This document shows positions 48,168-56,207 of a stretch of 64,000 nt of DNA, one piece after another. The DNA is from CAVORB01 sp963698495 (lineage in GTDB: Bacteria > Pseudomonadota > Gammaproteobacteria > Chromatiales > Chromatiaceae), in assembly GCA_963698495.1 (NCBI GenBank), contig CAVORB010000002.1, forward strand, positions 124,001-188,000, given 5' to 3'. Position 1 is the first letter of the stretch, and each line of letters opens with the position of its first letter. The translations under genes were made by a program, and so were the position numbers. Under the pieces are notes generated by a model. It saw nothing but the letters and a program-made list of their open reading frames with translations. It ran no database searches and was not told the origin of the DNA.

Positions 48168-48575
48168 GCCATTTTCAAGCGCGCAAGCGATTGAAAATGA
48201 AGCCACCCAAGAACCGCGCTTCTTGGGTGGCATGCTGATTTTGGCCAGGATGGCCAATAGTCAGTTCTATACGAAAACGCTGATCAGTTCGGAGCGACCC
48301 GCGGCACAGGGATGTGGCGCCATTTTCGAGCGCGTAAGCGATTGAAAATGGAGCTACCCAAGAACCGCGCTTCTTGGGTGGCGTGCTGATTTTGGCCAGG
48401 ATGGCCAATAATCAGTTCTATACGAAAACGCTGATCAGTTCGGAGCGACCCGCGGCACAGGGATGTGGCGCCATTTTCGAGCGCGTAAGCGATTGAAAAT
48501 GGAGCTACCCAAGAACCGCGCTTCTTGGGTGGCGTGCTGATTTTGGCCAGGATGGCCAAGAATCAGCTTCTACAT
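48168..48575. repeat. 151-bp tandem array (about 2.7 units) of palindrome-rich intergenic DNA
   Basis: Landmarks recur exactly 151 bases apart: CATTTTC at 48170, 48321, 48472; TACGAAAACGC at 48270 and 48421. Each unit holds three inverted repeats: CATTTTC...GAAAATG, CCCAAGAA-CCGCGC-TTCTTGGG, and CTGATTTTGGCCA-GGA-TGGCCAATAATCAG. The first unit is partial and most diverged; the last two are nearly identical. The array follows the VWA stop and may also end its transcript. Short open frames inside it repeat with the array and are not genes. Confidence 0.9.
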
Positions 48576-48671
48576 AAATTGAGCAATGCCCGATCGCCGT
48601 CAATACTTGGTAGTGAGGCCGAGAGCCGAGGGCTCTCATCAGCCGTCACAGCGTGAAGAGGAGGAAAGACG

Positions 48672-49373
48672 ATGACGCGCAGTAACTGGTCTCTCGTGAC
48701 CATTCTTACCCTGGTCGCCGGCACGGTTGCCGTCGGTGGGATCAATGCCGAGGTGGCGGCACCGGGCGATGAGCAGCCGGCGGCCGTCGCCCCGGAGCCT
48801 GCTCCAGTCTCCACGCAGGTTCCCGCGGCCGAGCCGGCGCCAGTGCCCGCGGGGACGGTATCAGCGCCCGCGGGGACGGTAGCAGCGCCCGCGGAGACGG
48901 CAGCAGCGCCCGCGGATGACGCAACGGCGCCAACGGAAACCGCGGAGTCGGAGGTCGCCCCCGAGGAGCAAGCGGTGGGGGAGGGCGCTCTGATCGTGCT
49001 GCCGGTCCCGCCGCCGCGCAGCCTGCAGACGCTGGTCGACGAGCGGCGCGACCTGCTGCGTCAGCGGCGCAACGCGATGTTCGATGCGTACAGCGGCAGG
49101 GGCGCCTACATGCCTTCCTGGATGGCGGCCTACGACGACGCCGTCGAGCGCTATCGGGACGCCATGCGCCAAACCTATCGCCAGCGCAGGGACTACAACA
49201 TGGCTCGGCACGACAGCTGGATGGATGCCATGTGCCCTTGGTCGAAGCCCCAGCGAGACTGGTCGCGGCAGCGCAGCATCCGGATGCAGATGGAGCAGCT
49301 CGATCGCCGGGCGGCGCGTGATGCCTGGTGGCACGGAGAGCCTGCCGCGATCGCGGGATCGGCCCCCTGGTAA
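48672..49373 (+). CDS. secreted Ala/Pro-rich protein of unknown function
   Basis: This 233-residue protein has a signal peptide (about 1-26, ending INAEVA), a low-complexity Ala/Pro/Thr/Glu segment (about 30-110) built partly from a 21-bp tandem repeat, and a basic, aromatic helical C-terminal domain (about 115-233). That domain has repeated Arg/Tyr/Asp patterns (LVDERRDLLRQRRNAMFDAY, YRDAMRQTYRQRRDYNMARHD). GAGGAGG precedes the ATG. I do not recognise the C-terminal domain; the layout suggests a linker-tethered envelope protein. Confidence 0.7.
   Translation: MTRSNWSLVTILTLVAGTVAVGGINAEVAAPGDEQPAAVAPEPAPVSTQVPAAEPAPVPAGTVSAPAGTVAAPAETAAAPADDATAPTETAESEVAPEEQAVGEGALIVLPVPPPRSLQTLVDERRDLLRQRRNAMFDAYSGRGAYMPSWMAAYDDAVERYRDAMRQTYRQRRDYNMARHDSWMDAMCPWSKPQRDWSRQRSIRMQMEQLDRRAARDAWWHGEPAAIAGSAPW
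48841..48917 (+). repeat. 21-bp in-frame tandem repeat
   Basis: About 3.6 copies of a 21-base unit (CAGCGCCCGCGGGGACGGTAG and close variants, at 48841, 48862, 48883, 48904) encode the APAGTV-type linker of the protein at 48672. In-frame length change by slippage would alter linker length only. Confidence 0.85.
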
Positions 49374-49397
49374 GCTAATTGCCGCGCGCGTCCGCGC

Positions 49398-50054
49398 TCA
49401 GGGCAAGCCGTCGCCCCGGCGCTTGAACCAGCCCGTGATGCTGATGCGCTCCCGCCGGGCCGGCATCACCTCGTGCAGGAAGCGGGCGCTGAGGAAGGTG
49501 ACCAGGGTGCCGCCGAGAGGCTGGATCGCCTCGTAGCGATCGGGGTCCTCGGGGTCGGTGTACAGGCGCAGCTCGCCGCCGTCCCCCTCGCCCCAATCGA
49601 GGTTCAGATAGAGGCTGCAGGTCAGGGTGCGCAACGCGACGCCGCGGAACTGATCCAGGTGCTTGCGATAGTAGGTGCCCTCCGGGTAGACGGCGAGGTG
49701 GCCCTCGAACTCGAACAGGCCGAGCAGGAGCGTCCGGTTGACCTCCCGGCGCAGGCGCTCCAGGGCGTCGAGATACAGGCGTTGGGCGCCCGTGCAGCTC
49801 TCTGCGTCCAGCCAGAGTACCCGGTCCGTGCGGATCTCGGTGCAAACCTGGAGGTCCGATCCCCGACCGACCCCGGCGTGACGAAACTTCCCCCGCCGCC
49901 ACATTTGCAGCGCCTCGTGGCGCAGCTGGGCGACGTGCAGCGGCGTCAGGAAATCCGGGTTTACGCACCATCCCCGGTCGGCAAGACCGAGCGCGATTTG
50001 CTCACACGGATCGATCGGCTGAAGGAACGGGGTTGCGCTGTCTTCGAGGGGCAT
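49398..50054 (-). CDS. 2OG-Fe(II) oxygenase (prolyl-4-hydroxylase-like)
   Basis: This 218-residue cytoplasmic protein has the double-stranded beta-helix of 2-oxoglutarate/Fe(II) dioxygenases. The HxD pair is in YRKHLDQF (about residue 132), the distal His in ARFLHEVMPA, and the 2OG-binding Arg in RRERISITGWF. The YLNLDWGEGDGGELRLY block is typical of the P4H-like group. The substrate is unknown. The chosen ATG 50054 (MPLEDSATPF) lacks a strong ribosome-binding site; the longer open frame upstream has no similarity. It is convergent with the Ala/Pro-rich gene. Confidence 0.88.
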   Translation of the reverse strand: MPLEDSATPFLQPIDPCEQIALGLADRGWCVNPDFLTPLHVAQLRHEALQMWRRGKFRHAGVGRGSDLQVCTEIRTDRVLWLDAESCTGAQRLYLDALERLRREVNRTLLLGLFEFEGHLAVYPEGTYYRKHLDQFRGVALRTLTCSLYLNLDWGEGDGGELRLYTDPEDPDRYEAIQPLGGTLVTFLSARFLHEVMPARRERISITGWFKRRGDGLP

Positions 50055-50264
50055 GAGGTTTGGCTCGTGGTTGACCGTAACCGACTGAGAGTCGGTTAAT
50101 TCCGCACTACTGTCGAGCGTTATCTTCGGCCGTCCAACCAGCGCATCGCGGCCTCCCCGCGGCGAGGCCATCCGCTCGCTCCCTGCGCCCGATGCGAAAT
50201 GGGGCAAAGACCGGGCGGAAGCGACGCCTTGAACCAGCCGGAGGGCTTCTCCAGAATCATTGGT

Positions 50265-50807
50265 ATGGACGTCAAGACCTACAGCCGACGGTTGCTGGCC
50301 CCCTTCCACGGCATGCTGCAGGTCGTCGAGGTGCACGGCGGCGCGGCCGAGACCTCCGATGGGCGGCAGTGGAAGCTCTATGTCGCGGACGAGGCCATCG
50401 TCAGTCACACCGGGTTGTCGGAGATCCAATACGGCTCCTGGACTGCGAACTGCGGCAGAGCACGTGCCAGGGTCCGCGGAACCTGCTGCTCCAACCTCAT
50501 CGAGGAGACCGGGGAGCGCCTGATCACGGCCCTGGAGTCCCATGCGGCGCGTGTCCCGTTTCCGGCGCGAGACTTCCACGAGCTCTGGCTGCTGGACGCG
50601 GGTGGAGGAATGCCCCTGGCGCGTCCGGAGACCGCCGTGGATGCGGCCCGGGAGAGGCCTCTGGCGACCAGCGAGGTCTTCCGGCCCTATCCCCCTGTGC
50701 TGGACCGGGGAGGGCTGCGGGTCGCCCGGGTCAAGGCGCAACTGCGCGGTGGTGCGCCGCGACCAGAGGGGCTCACGGAGCCCTTCTACGCCTTCTCCAC
50801 CGAGTGA
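50265..50807 (+). CDS. conserved-looking hypothetical protein
   Basis: This 180-residue soluble protein (MDVKTYSRRLLAPFHGMLQVVEV...) has no membrane segment or motif I recognise. It has a beta-rich first half (GRQWKLYVADEAIVSHTGLSEIQYGSW) and ends PEGLTEPFYAFSTE. It lies 20 bases before the NUDIX gene on the same strand, so the two are probably co-transcribed. Confidence 0.65.
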   Translation: MDVKTYSRRLLAPFHGMLQVVEVHGGAAETSDGRQWKLYVADEAIVSHTGLSEIQYGSWTANCGRARARVRGTCCSNLIEETGERLITALESHAARVPFPARDFHELWLLDAGGGMPLARPETAVDAARERPLATSEVFRPYPPVLDRGGLRVARVKAQLRGGAPRPEGLTEPFYAFSTE

Positions 50808-50827
50808 TCGCCGGCTGCGGTGACGGT

Positions 50828-51487
50828 ATGGCAGGTTCAGGCTTCAGCTCCAAGGACGCGGCGGAACTGGTTTCGCGCCTGGATGCCCTGAGCGCCCCCG
50901 ATATCGCTGGGCGCCTGCGTGCCTTGGACCCCGCCGGATCGCCCGCCCAGGAGCTGTCCGGCTCGTCCGGCGACGAGCCGAGGCCGGCGGCGGTTCTGAT
51001 CCCCGTGTTCCGGGCGGATGAGCGCTGGCGGCTGCTCTACATCCGCCGCTCGGTGTACGACGGTGACCGCCACAGCGGCGAGGTCGCCTTCCCCGGCGGA
51101 CGCTGCGAGCCCGGGGACGAGGACCGGGTCGCCACCGCGCTCCGCGAGGCGCGGGAGGAGATCGGGCTGGACCCGCGACGGGTGGAGCTACTGGGCGAGC
51201 TGCGCCCGTTCGAGACCGTCAGCAACTTCCTGGTGACGCCGGTGGTGGGAGTCCTGTCCCAGCCGCTGGCGTTGCGTCCGGACCCGCTAGAGGTCGCGCG
51301 CGTGTTCAGTATCCCGCTGGCCTGGCTGGACGACCCCGCCAACCGCCGCGTTCGGGCGTGGCCGGGACCCGACCACCCGCAGGTGCGGCAGGTGGTCTTC
51401 TACGACGAGTTCGAGGGCGAGCGTCTGTGGGGCGTGAGCGCCCGCATCACGCTGGATTTCATCGCCTGCCTGAAGGCGGGCGGTTGA
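50828..51487 (+). CDS. NUDIX hydrolase, CoA pyrophosphatase-like (NudL/YeaB)
   Basis: This 219-residue protein has the NUDIX box within AFPGGRCEPGDEDRVATAL and REAREEIGLDP. The preceding UPF0035-type segment is RPAAVLIPVFRADERWRLLYIRRSVYDGDRHSGEVAFPGG, with a later FETVSNFLVTPVVG. These features match bacterial CoA pyrophosphatases, which hydrolyse coenzyme A derivatives to phosphopantetheine and 3',5'-ADP. ATG 50828 is chosen by family length; the frame extends upstream in unrelated sequence. Confidence 0.88.
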   Translation: MAGSGFSSKDAAELVSRLDALSAPDIAGRLRALDPAGSPAQELSGSSGDEPRPAAVLIPVFRADERWRLLYIRRSVYDGDRHSGEVAFPGGRCEPGDEDRVATALREAREEIGLDPRRVELLGELRPFETVSNFLVTPVVGVLSQPLALRPDPLEVARVFSIPLAWLDDPANRRVRAWPGPDHPQVRQVVFYDEFEGERLWGVSARITLDFIACLKAGG

Positions 51488-51576
51488 GGCAGCGGCGTGC
51501 CGCGGCGGCGATTGGCGGGTTTCGTCGCGCACGGCGCTTTCTGTGATAATCGGCCGATTTGCGGGAGCGCGTCTTC

Positions 51577-53110
51577 TTGGCCTCGATTTCGGGCGCCGCC
51601 GCCAAAGTCGGCGGCAACACCTTGCTCTCCCGCGTCCTCGGGTTCATCCGCGATCTGGTGATCGCGCGGGTGTTCGGGGCCGACGCCGCTACCGACGCCT
51701 TCTTCGTCGCCTTCAAGATCCCCAACTTCATGCGCCGGCTGTTCGCGGAGGGGGCCTTTTCCCTGGCCTTCGTGCCGGTGCTCATGGAATACCGGTCGAG
51801 GCGGGGCCAGGCGGAGCTCAAGGGCTTCGTCGACAATCTGGCGGGAACCCTGGGCCTGGTGCTGGCGGGTGTGACGGTCGCCGGCGTGGTCGGTGCCCCC
51901 ATCCTGGTCCTGGTTTTCGCACCCGGTTTCGCCGCCGATGTGGATCAGCAGGCGTTGACGGCGGAGATGCTGCGCCTCACCTTCCCGTATCTGCTCTTCA
52001 TCTCGCTGACGGCCTTTGCCGGGGGCATCCTCAACGCCCACGAGCGCTTCGGGGTCCCTGCCTTCACGCCGGTGCTGCTCAACCTCAGCCTCATCGCCTG
52101 CGCCCTTTGGCTGGCGCCGAAGATGGAGCGCCCGATCATGGCCCTGGCCTGGGGGGTGTTGGTCGCTGGCCTGGCACAGCTCGCCTTCCAGATTCCCTTT
52201 CTGATCCGCTTGAAGCTCCTGCCCCGCCCGCGCGATCAACCGCGGGGACCCGGGTGTGCGGCGCATCATCCGGTTGATGGTCCCGGCCCTGTTCGGGGTC
52301 TCGGTGGCCCAGCTGAGCCTGCTGCTCGACACCGTGCTGGCGTCCTTCCTGACCACCGGCAGCATTTCCTGGCTCTATTTCTCGGATCGGCTGATGGAGT
52401 TTCCCCTGGGAATCGTCGGGGTCGCCTTGGGCACCGTCATCCTGCCCAAGCTCTCGCGCAGGCACGCGGAGCAATCGCCGGAGGCGTTCTCCGAAACCAT
52501 CGACTGGGCCCTGCGCTGGGTGCTGCTGCTCGGGCTGCCCGCCGCGGTGGGGCTGATGGCGCTGGCGGGGCCGCTGATGGCGACCTTGTTCCATTCCGGC
52601 GAGTTCACCGCGCTCGACGTCGAGATGGCCGCGCGCAGTCTCACGGCTTACGCGGCCGGCCTCATGGGCTTTCTCGGGGTGAAGGTGCTGGCGCCGGGCT
52701 ACTATGCCCGACTCGACATGAGGTCCCCGGTGCGTATCGCCGTCATCGCGCTCGGCGTCAACATCGTCGTCAAGCTGGCGCTCATGGCCCCGCTGGGGCA
52801 CGTGGGCCTGGCCTTGGCGACCACGGTTTCCGCGCTGGTCAACGCCGGGTTGCTCCTCCGCGGCCTGGTGGGGGCGGGGATCTATCGTCCACCCATGGGC
52901 TGGGGGAGCCTGCTGTCGAAGGGCCTGGCGGCCTGTGCCGTCATGGGTCTGCTCGTCTGGTGGGGCAGCGGGCCAACCGCCGCGTGGGTCGGGATGGGCG
53001 ACCTCGAGCGGATCGGTCGCCTGTGCGGCTGGATCGTGGCCGGTGGCGCCGCGTACGGTCTGGTCCTGCTCGTCCTGGCCGTTCGCCCTCGCGATTTCCG
53101 GCCGCGCTAG
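51577..53110 (+). CDS. murJ: lipid II flippase MurJ, one frame change
   Basis: MurJ translocates lipid II to the periplasmic face for peptidoglycan synthesis. The first part reads GNTLLSRVLGFIRDLVIARVFGADAATDAFFVAFKIPNF..., the MurJ N-terminus. The frame changes near 52225-52235 in a CCCGCCCGCGCG stretch and continues as GDPGVRRIIRLMVPALFGVSVAQLSLLLD. Removing one base gives a 510-residue, 14-helix protein, the normal family length. The start is TTG 51577 after GGGAG, or TTG 51559. murJ is essential in most bacteria, which argues that the frame change is an assembly error. ribF follows on the same strand. Confidence 0.93.
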
Positions 53111-53170
53111 GAGGTACAATCGGTTCCTCCCTATAACCTCAGCCTTTTTCGGCCCGGGAACGCGACATCC

Positions 53171-54112
53171 ATGAGGGTCATCCGCGGATTGCACAATCTT
53201 CGGCCCGGGCATCGGGGCTGCGTCGCCACCATCGGGAACTTCGACGGGGTGCACCTGGGGCATCGGGCGGTTTTTCAGCGCCTGTTGGCCAGGGGCCGTG
53301 CGCTCGGCGTCCCGGCGACGGTGATTACCTTCGAGCCCCAGGCAATGGAGTATTTCGCGCCCGCTGCGGCCCCGGCGCGGCTCACCCGCCTGCGCGAGAA
53401 GCTCGCGGCGCTGGCTGCCTGCGACATCGAGCAGGTGATGCTGTTGGAGTTCGGTCCGAGGCTCGCGCGGATGGAGGCCCGGGACTTCGTTCGCCGTCTG
53501 CTCGTGGAGGGGCTGGGGGCGCGCCATCTCCTGGTCGGCGACGACTTTCGCTTCGGTCGCGGCCGGGAGGGCGACTACCATCTGCTGGAGGTCATGGGCA
53601 GGGAGCATGGCTTCGAGGTCGAGGACCTGCACACGGTCACCCACGGCGAGGAGCGGGTGAGCAGCACCCGTATCCGCGAGGCGCTGGCCCGGGGCGATCT
53701 GGAGCTGGCCCGTCACCTGCTCGGCCGGCCCTACCGCGTCTGCGGGCGTGTCGGGCACGGCGACAAGCGGGGTCGCACCATCGGCTTTCCGACTGCCAAC
53801 ATCAATCTGCACCGGCGGGTGAGCCCGCTGCGCGGCGTCTACGCGGTCATGGTCGACGGTGTCGCCGACCGGCCCCGGCCTGGCGTGGCGAATATCGGCG
53901 TTCGCCCCACGGTCGGCGGCGAGCCTCGCTACTTGCTGGAGGTCCACCTGTTCGACTTCGGCGACGACATATACGGCCGTCACGCCGAGGTGGAGCCGCG
54001 GCTCAAGCTGCGGGACGAGAAGAAGTTCGACTCCTTCGATGAGCTCAAGGCGCAGATCGGGCGGGATGCGGAGGCGGCGCGGGAATACCTCGGTGTATCG
54101 GCCGGCAATTAG
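53171..54112 (+). CDS. ribF: bifunctional riboflavin kinase / FAD synthetase
   Basis: This 313-residue protein begins MRVIRGLHNLRPGHRGCVATIGNFDGVHLGHRAV with the nucleotidyltransferase motif. It has VGDDFRFGRGREGDY, EERVSSTRIREALARGDLE, and the flavokinase domain with RTIGFPTANINL and RPGVANIGVRPTVGG. It converts riboflavin to FMN and FAD. In most gammaproteobacteria ileS follows directly; here 9 kb of other genes intervene. Confidence 0.98.
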   Translation: MRVIRGLHNLRPGHRGCVATIGNFDGVHLGHRAVFQRLLARGRALGVPATVITFEPQAMEYFAPAAAPARLTRLREKLAALAACDIEQVMLLEFGPRLARMEARDFVRRLLVEGLGARHLLVGDDFRFGRGREGDYHLLEVMGREHGFEVEDLHTVTHGEERVSSTRIREALARGDLELARHLLGRPYRVCGRVGHGDKRGRTIGFPTANINLHRRVSPLRGVYAVMVDGVADRPRPGVANIGVRPTVGGEPRYLLEVHLFDFGDDIYGRHAEVEPRLKLRDEKKFDSFDELKAQIGRDAEAAREYLGVSAGN

Positions 54113-54269
54113 GTTTTAGCACCGAGACGCATCTGCGGCGTGGATTCGGCGAGCGGCAGGAGACGCCACCATCGAGACCGCCACCTTCGCCAAGCAAGCT
54201 GATCGAATTCGGAGCGAAGGCGGACGGCTCGAATTTTCGATAATTCACGCGACGCTGGGGTTTTGAAGC

Positions 54270-55115
54270 TCACTCCAGCCGACCCTCCTTACGCCGAATC
54301 GCCTCGTCTCGCGCGTCGTTGATCTCTCTCATGATGCTGTCCAAGTCGGCCTCCTTGTTGCTGCCCTTGAAATGGCCGGTTAGTTTTACGTCGGGGGTCA
54401 GGCTGCCGCTCTCGTAGATGTACCAGATCTCCTTGCCGTAGCTGGTTGCAAGCAGTTCGGGCGCGAACTGGCCGAAGTAGGCGGCCAGATTGTTGACATC
54501 CCGTTCCAGCATCCTGGTAGCGTTGTTGTTGGCCGCCGCATCGACCGCCTGCGGTAGATCGATAATGACCGGGCCATGCGCATCGACGAGTATATTGAAT
54601 TCCGACAAGTCGCCATGGACGAGTCCTGCGCAGAGCATTTTGACCACGTCCTTGATCAATAGGTCGTGGTACTCCAGCGCTTGCTCGCTGGTCAATTCAA
54701 GATCGTTGAGCCTGGGCGCCGCCGCGCCGTCTTCGTCAGTGACCAGCTCCATGAGCAATACGCCATCGATGAAGTTGTAGGGCCGTGGGACGCGCACGCC
54801 GGCGGCGGCAAGGCGATACAGGGCATCGACTTCCGTATTCTGCCAAACATCCTCTTGTTCTTGGCGTCCGTATCGCGTGCTCTTTCCCATCGCACGAGCC
54901 TGCCGGCTATTCCTGACCTTACGGCCTTCCCGATACAGCGCCTGCTTATGGAAACCGCGTTTGTTCGCCGCCTTATAGACCTTGGCACAGCGAATCTCTC
55001 CTTCGGACCGCACGACATAGACAGCGGCCTCTTTGCCGCTCTTCAGCGAGTGGAGCACTTCGTCGATAAGGCCGTCATGTAACAACGGTTCGAGTGTTTT
55101 CGGAGTTTTCATCAT
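54270..55115 (-). CDS. RIO-type serine/threonine kinase
   Basis: This 281-residue protein has the RIO kinase fold: SGKEAAVYVV and the Lys in CAKVYK (ATP binding), GLVHGDLSEFNILV (catalytic loop Asp and Asn), and VIIDLPQAVD (metal-binding Asp). It is the bacterial RIO1-like group found in environmental gammaproteobacteria; targets are unknown, possibly ribosome-related. ATG 55115 or 55112 may be used. It opens the minus-strand island between ribF and ileS at its distal end. Confidence 0.93.
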   Translation of the reverse strand: MMKTPKTLEPLLHDGLIDEVLHSLKSGKEAAVYVVRSEGEIRCAKVYKAANKRGFHKQALYREGRKVRNSRQARAMGKSTRYGRQEQEDVWQNTEVDALYRLAAAGVRVPRPYNFIDGVLLMELVTDEDGAAAPRLNDLELTSEQALEYHDLLIKDVVKMLCAGLVHGDLSEFNILVDAHGPVIIDLPQAVDAAANNNATRMLERDVNNLAAYFGQFAPELLATSYGKEIWYIYESGSLTPDVKLTGHFKGSNKEADLDSIMREINDARDEAIRRKEGRLE

Positions 55116-55274
55116 TGTCCTTATGGTTTGCCGGGTTGCCGCGGCAGGATCAGCTCAAAACTGTAGGCCGGGATGAGCCTGCGAATCCCAGCATCCCGAA
55201 GCGTCGCGGAAAAAAGCTGGATTCGTACGCGAACCAAGCAACCCGCTCTCTCGACGTTGTTCCGGGGTTCGTAC

Positions 55275-55812
55275 CTAACGTCCTTCGCCCCTTAGGCCAG
55301 GCCGTTGTAACAAGAGCGCCAAGGCCAGCACGGCAAGGCCACCCGCTCCCAGGGCGAGGCAGAGGTTATGGAGCGACTCGACGGAGAGGAGGCCCCATAA
55401 CCCGTTCCCCGCGAAGAACGGCAGTAACGGCTGCATGTCGGTGTGCATCAGGCTATCCAGCGCGACGTGAGAAACTGTGCCGACCAACGCTGCAACCGCG
55501 GCAGCGGACCAGGGAATCGTCGTTGGCGCTTGCAAGCGAGCGAGAATCCCGGAACGCGGGCTCCGATTCCATGCGCGCAACAAGTCCCTGGCACATTGGC
55601 CGACCAATCACCAGAGAAATGAGCGCGATTGCCGCAGCGCCCAGATACGTGTGGGTCACACCATGGATCACGGAGTCGCCACGAACCATCCGAACCAGCG
55701 GCTCAACGTCCATTGCGGCCTGAGAGAAACCAAAAACCATCAGGCTGAAACGCCGACCGCCAAGCGCTTTGAATGCGGCGCCGGGTCCCATGTGGATTAG
55801 CGTAAATGGCAT
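55275..55812 (-). CDS. DUF4184-like membrane protein, one frame change
   Basis: From ATG 55812 the protein begins MPFTLIHMGPGAAFKALGGRRFS, the start pattern of DUF4184 (membrane proteins related to metal-dependent hydrolases), with conserved His residues in VIHGVTHTYLGA and SHVALDSLMHTDMQPLLPF. The frame changes by one base near 55520-55560, joining two halves into a 178-residue protein with about four helices. Both halves have matching hydrophobic patterns, so one gene is most likely. Function is unknown. Confidence 0.65.
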
Positions 55813-55879
55813 CTCAGACTCCGGAAGGCAAGGCACTCTCCCGATCGCAGCTTCCAGCCAAAGCGCCCAGACGTGGTGA

Positions 55880-56203
55880 TCAACGATGCGCCGCGTGCGC
55901 CTTGTCCGCCAAACGAGCCTCCATCGCCTCGTAGTCCCCCAGATGCGCCCGCATCAGGCTCTTCCAGAGCCTGCCGTGGTTGGGGACGAAGAAGTGCAGC
56001 AGCTCGTGGACGATGACGTAGTCCCAGAGCTGCGGGTCGAGCGCGAGCAGCTCGGCATTGAAGTTCAGGTGACCGTTGGTCGAACAGGAGGCCCATTTGT
56101 TCTGCATGGGACGGATGCCGAGCCAGGCGACCGTCACATCGAGCCGTTCCGCCCACTGGTGCACCCGCGCCTTGAAGGCCTGCCTCTGATCCATCCCAGG
56201 CAT
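55880..56203 (-). CDS. YgjP-like (DUF45/M48-type) zinc metallopeptidase, short form
   Basis: This 107-residue protein carries the zinc motif HELLHFFVPNHGRLWKSLM (HExxH with the downstream NHG...W) and the preceding MQNKWASCSTNGHLNFNAELLALDP block typical of YgjP/SprT-like proteins. Full-length YgjP is larger, so only the C-terminal catalytic part is encoded. ATG 56203 lies 5 bases after the hsdR stop (ATG 56194 is an alternative). YgjP-type peptidases are often found next to type I restriction subunits. Confidence 0.85.
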   Translation of the reverse strand: MPGMDQRQAFKARVHQWAERLDVTVAWLGIRPMQNKWASCSTNGHLNFNAELLALDPQLWDYVIVHELLHFFVPNHGRLWKSLMRAHLGDYEAMEARLADKAHAAHR

Positions 56204-56207
56204 CCCG

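Noticed and set aside
48168..48575. CRISPR array
   Set aside because: The units are 151 bp, contiguous, without unique spacers, and no cas genes are nearby.
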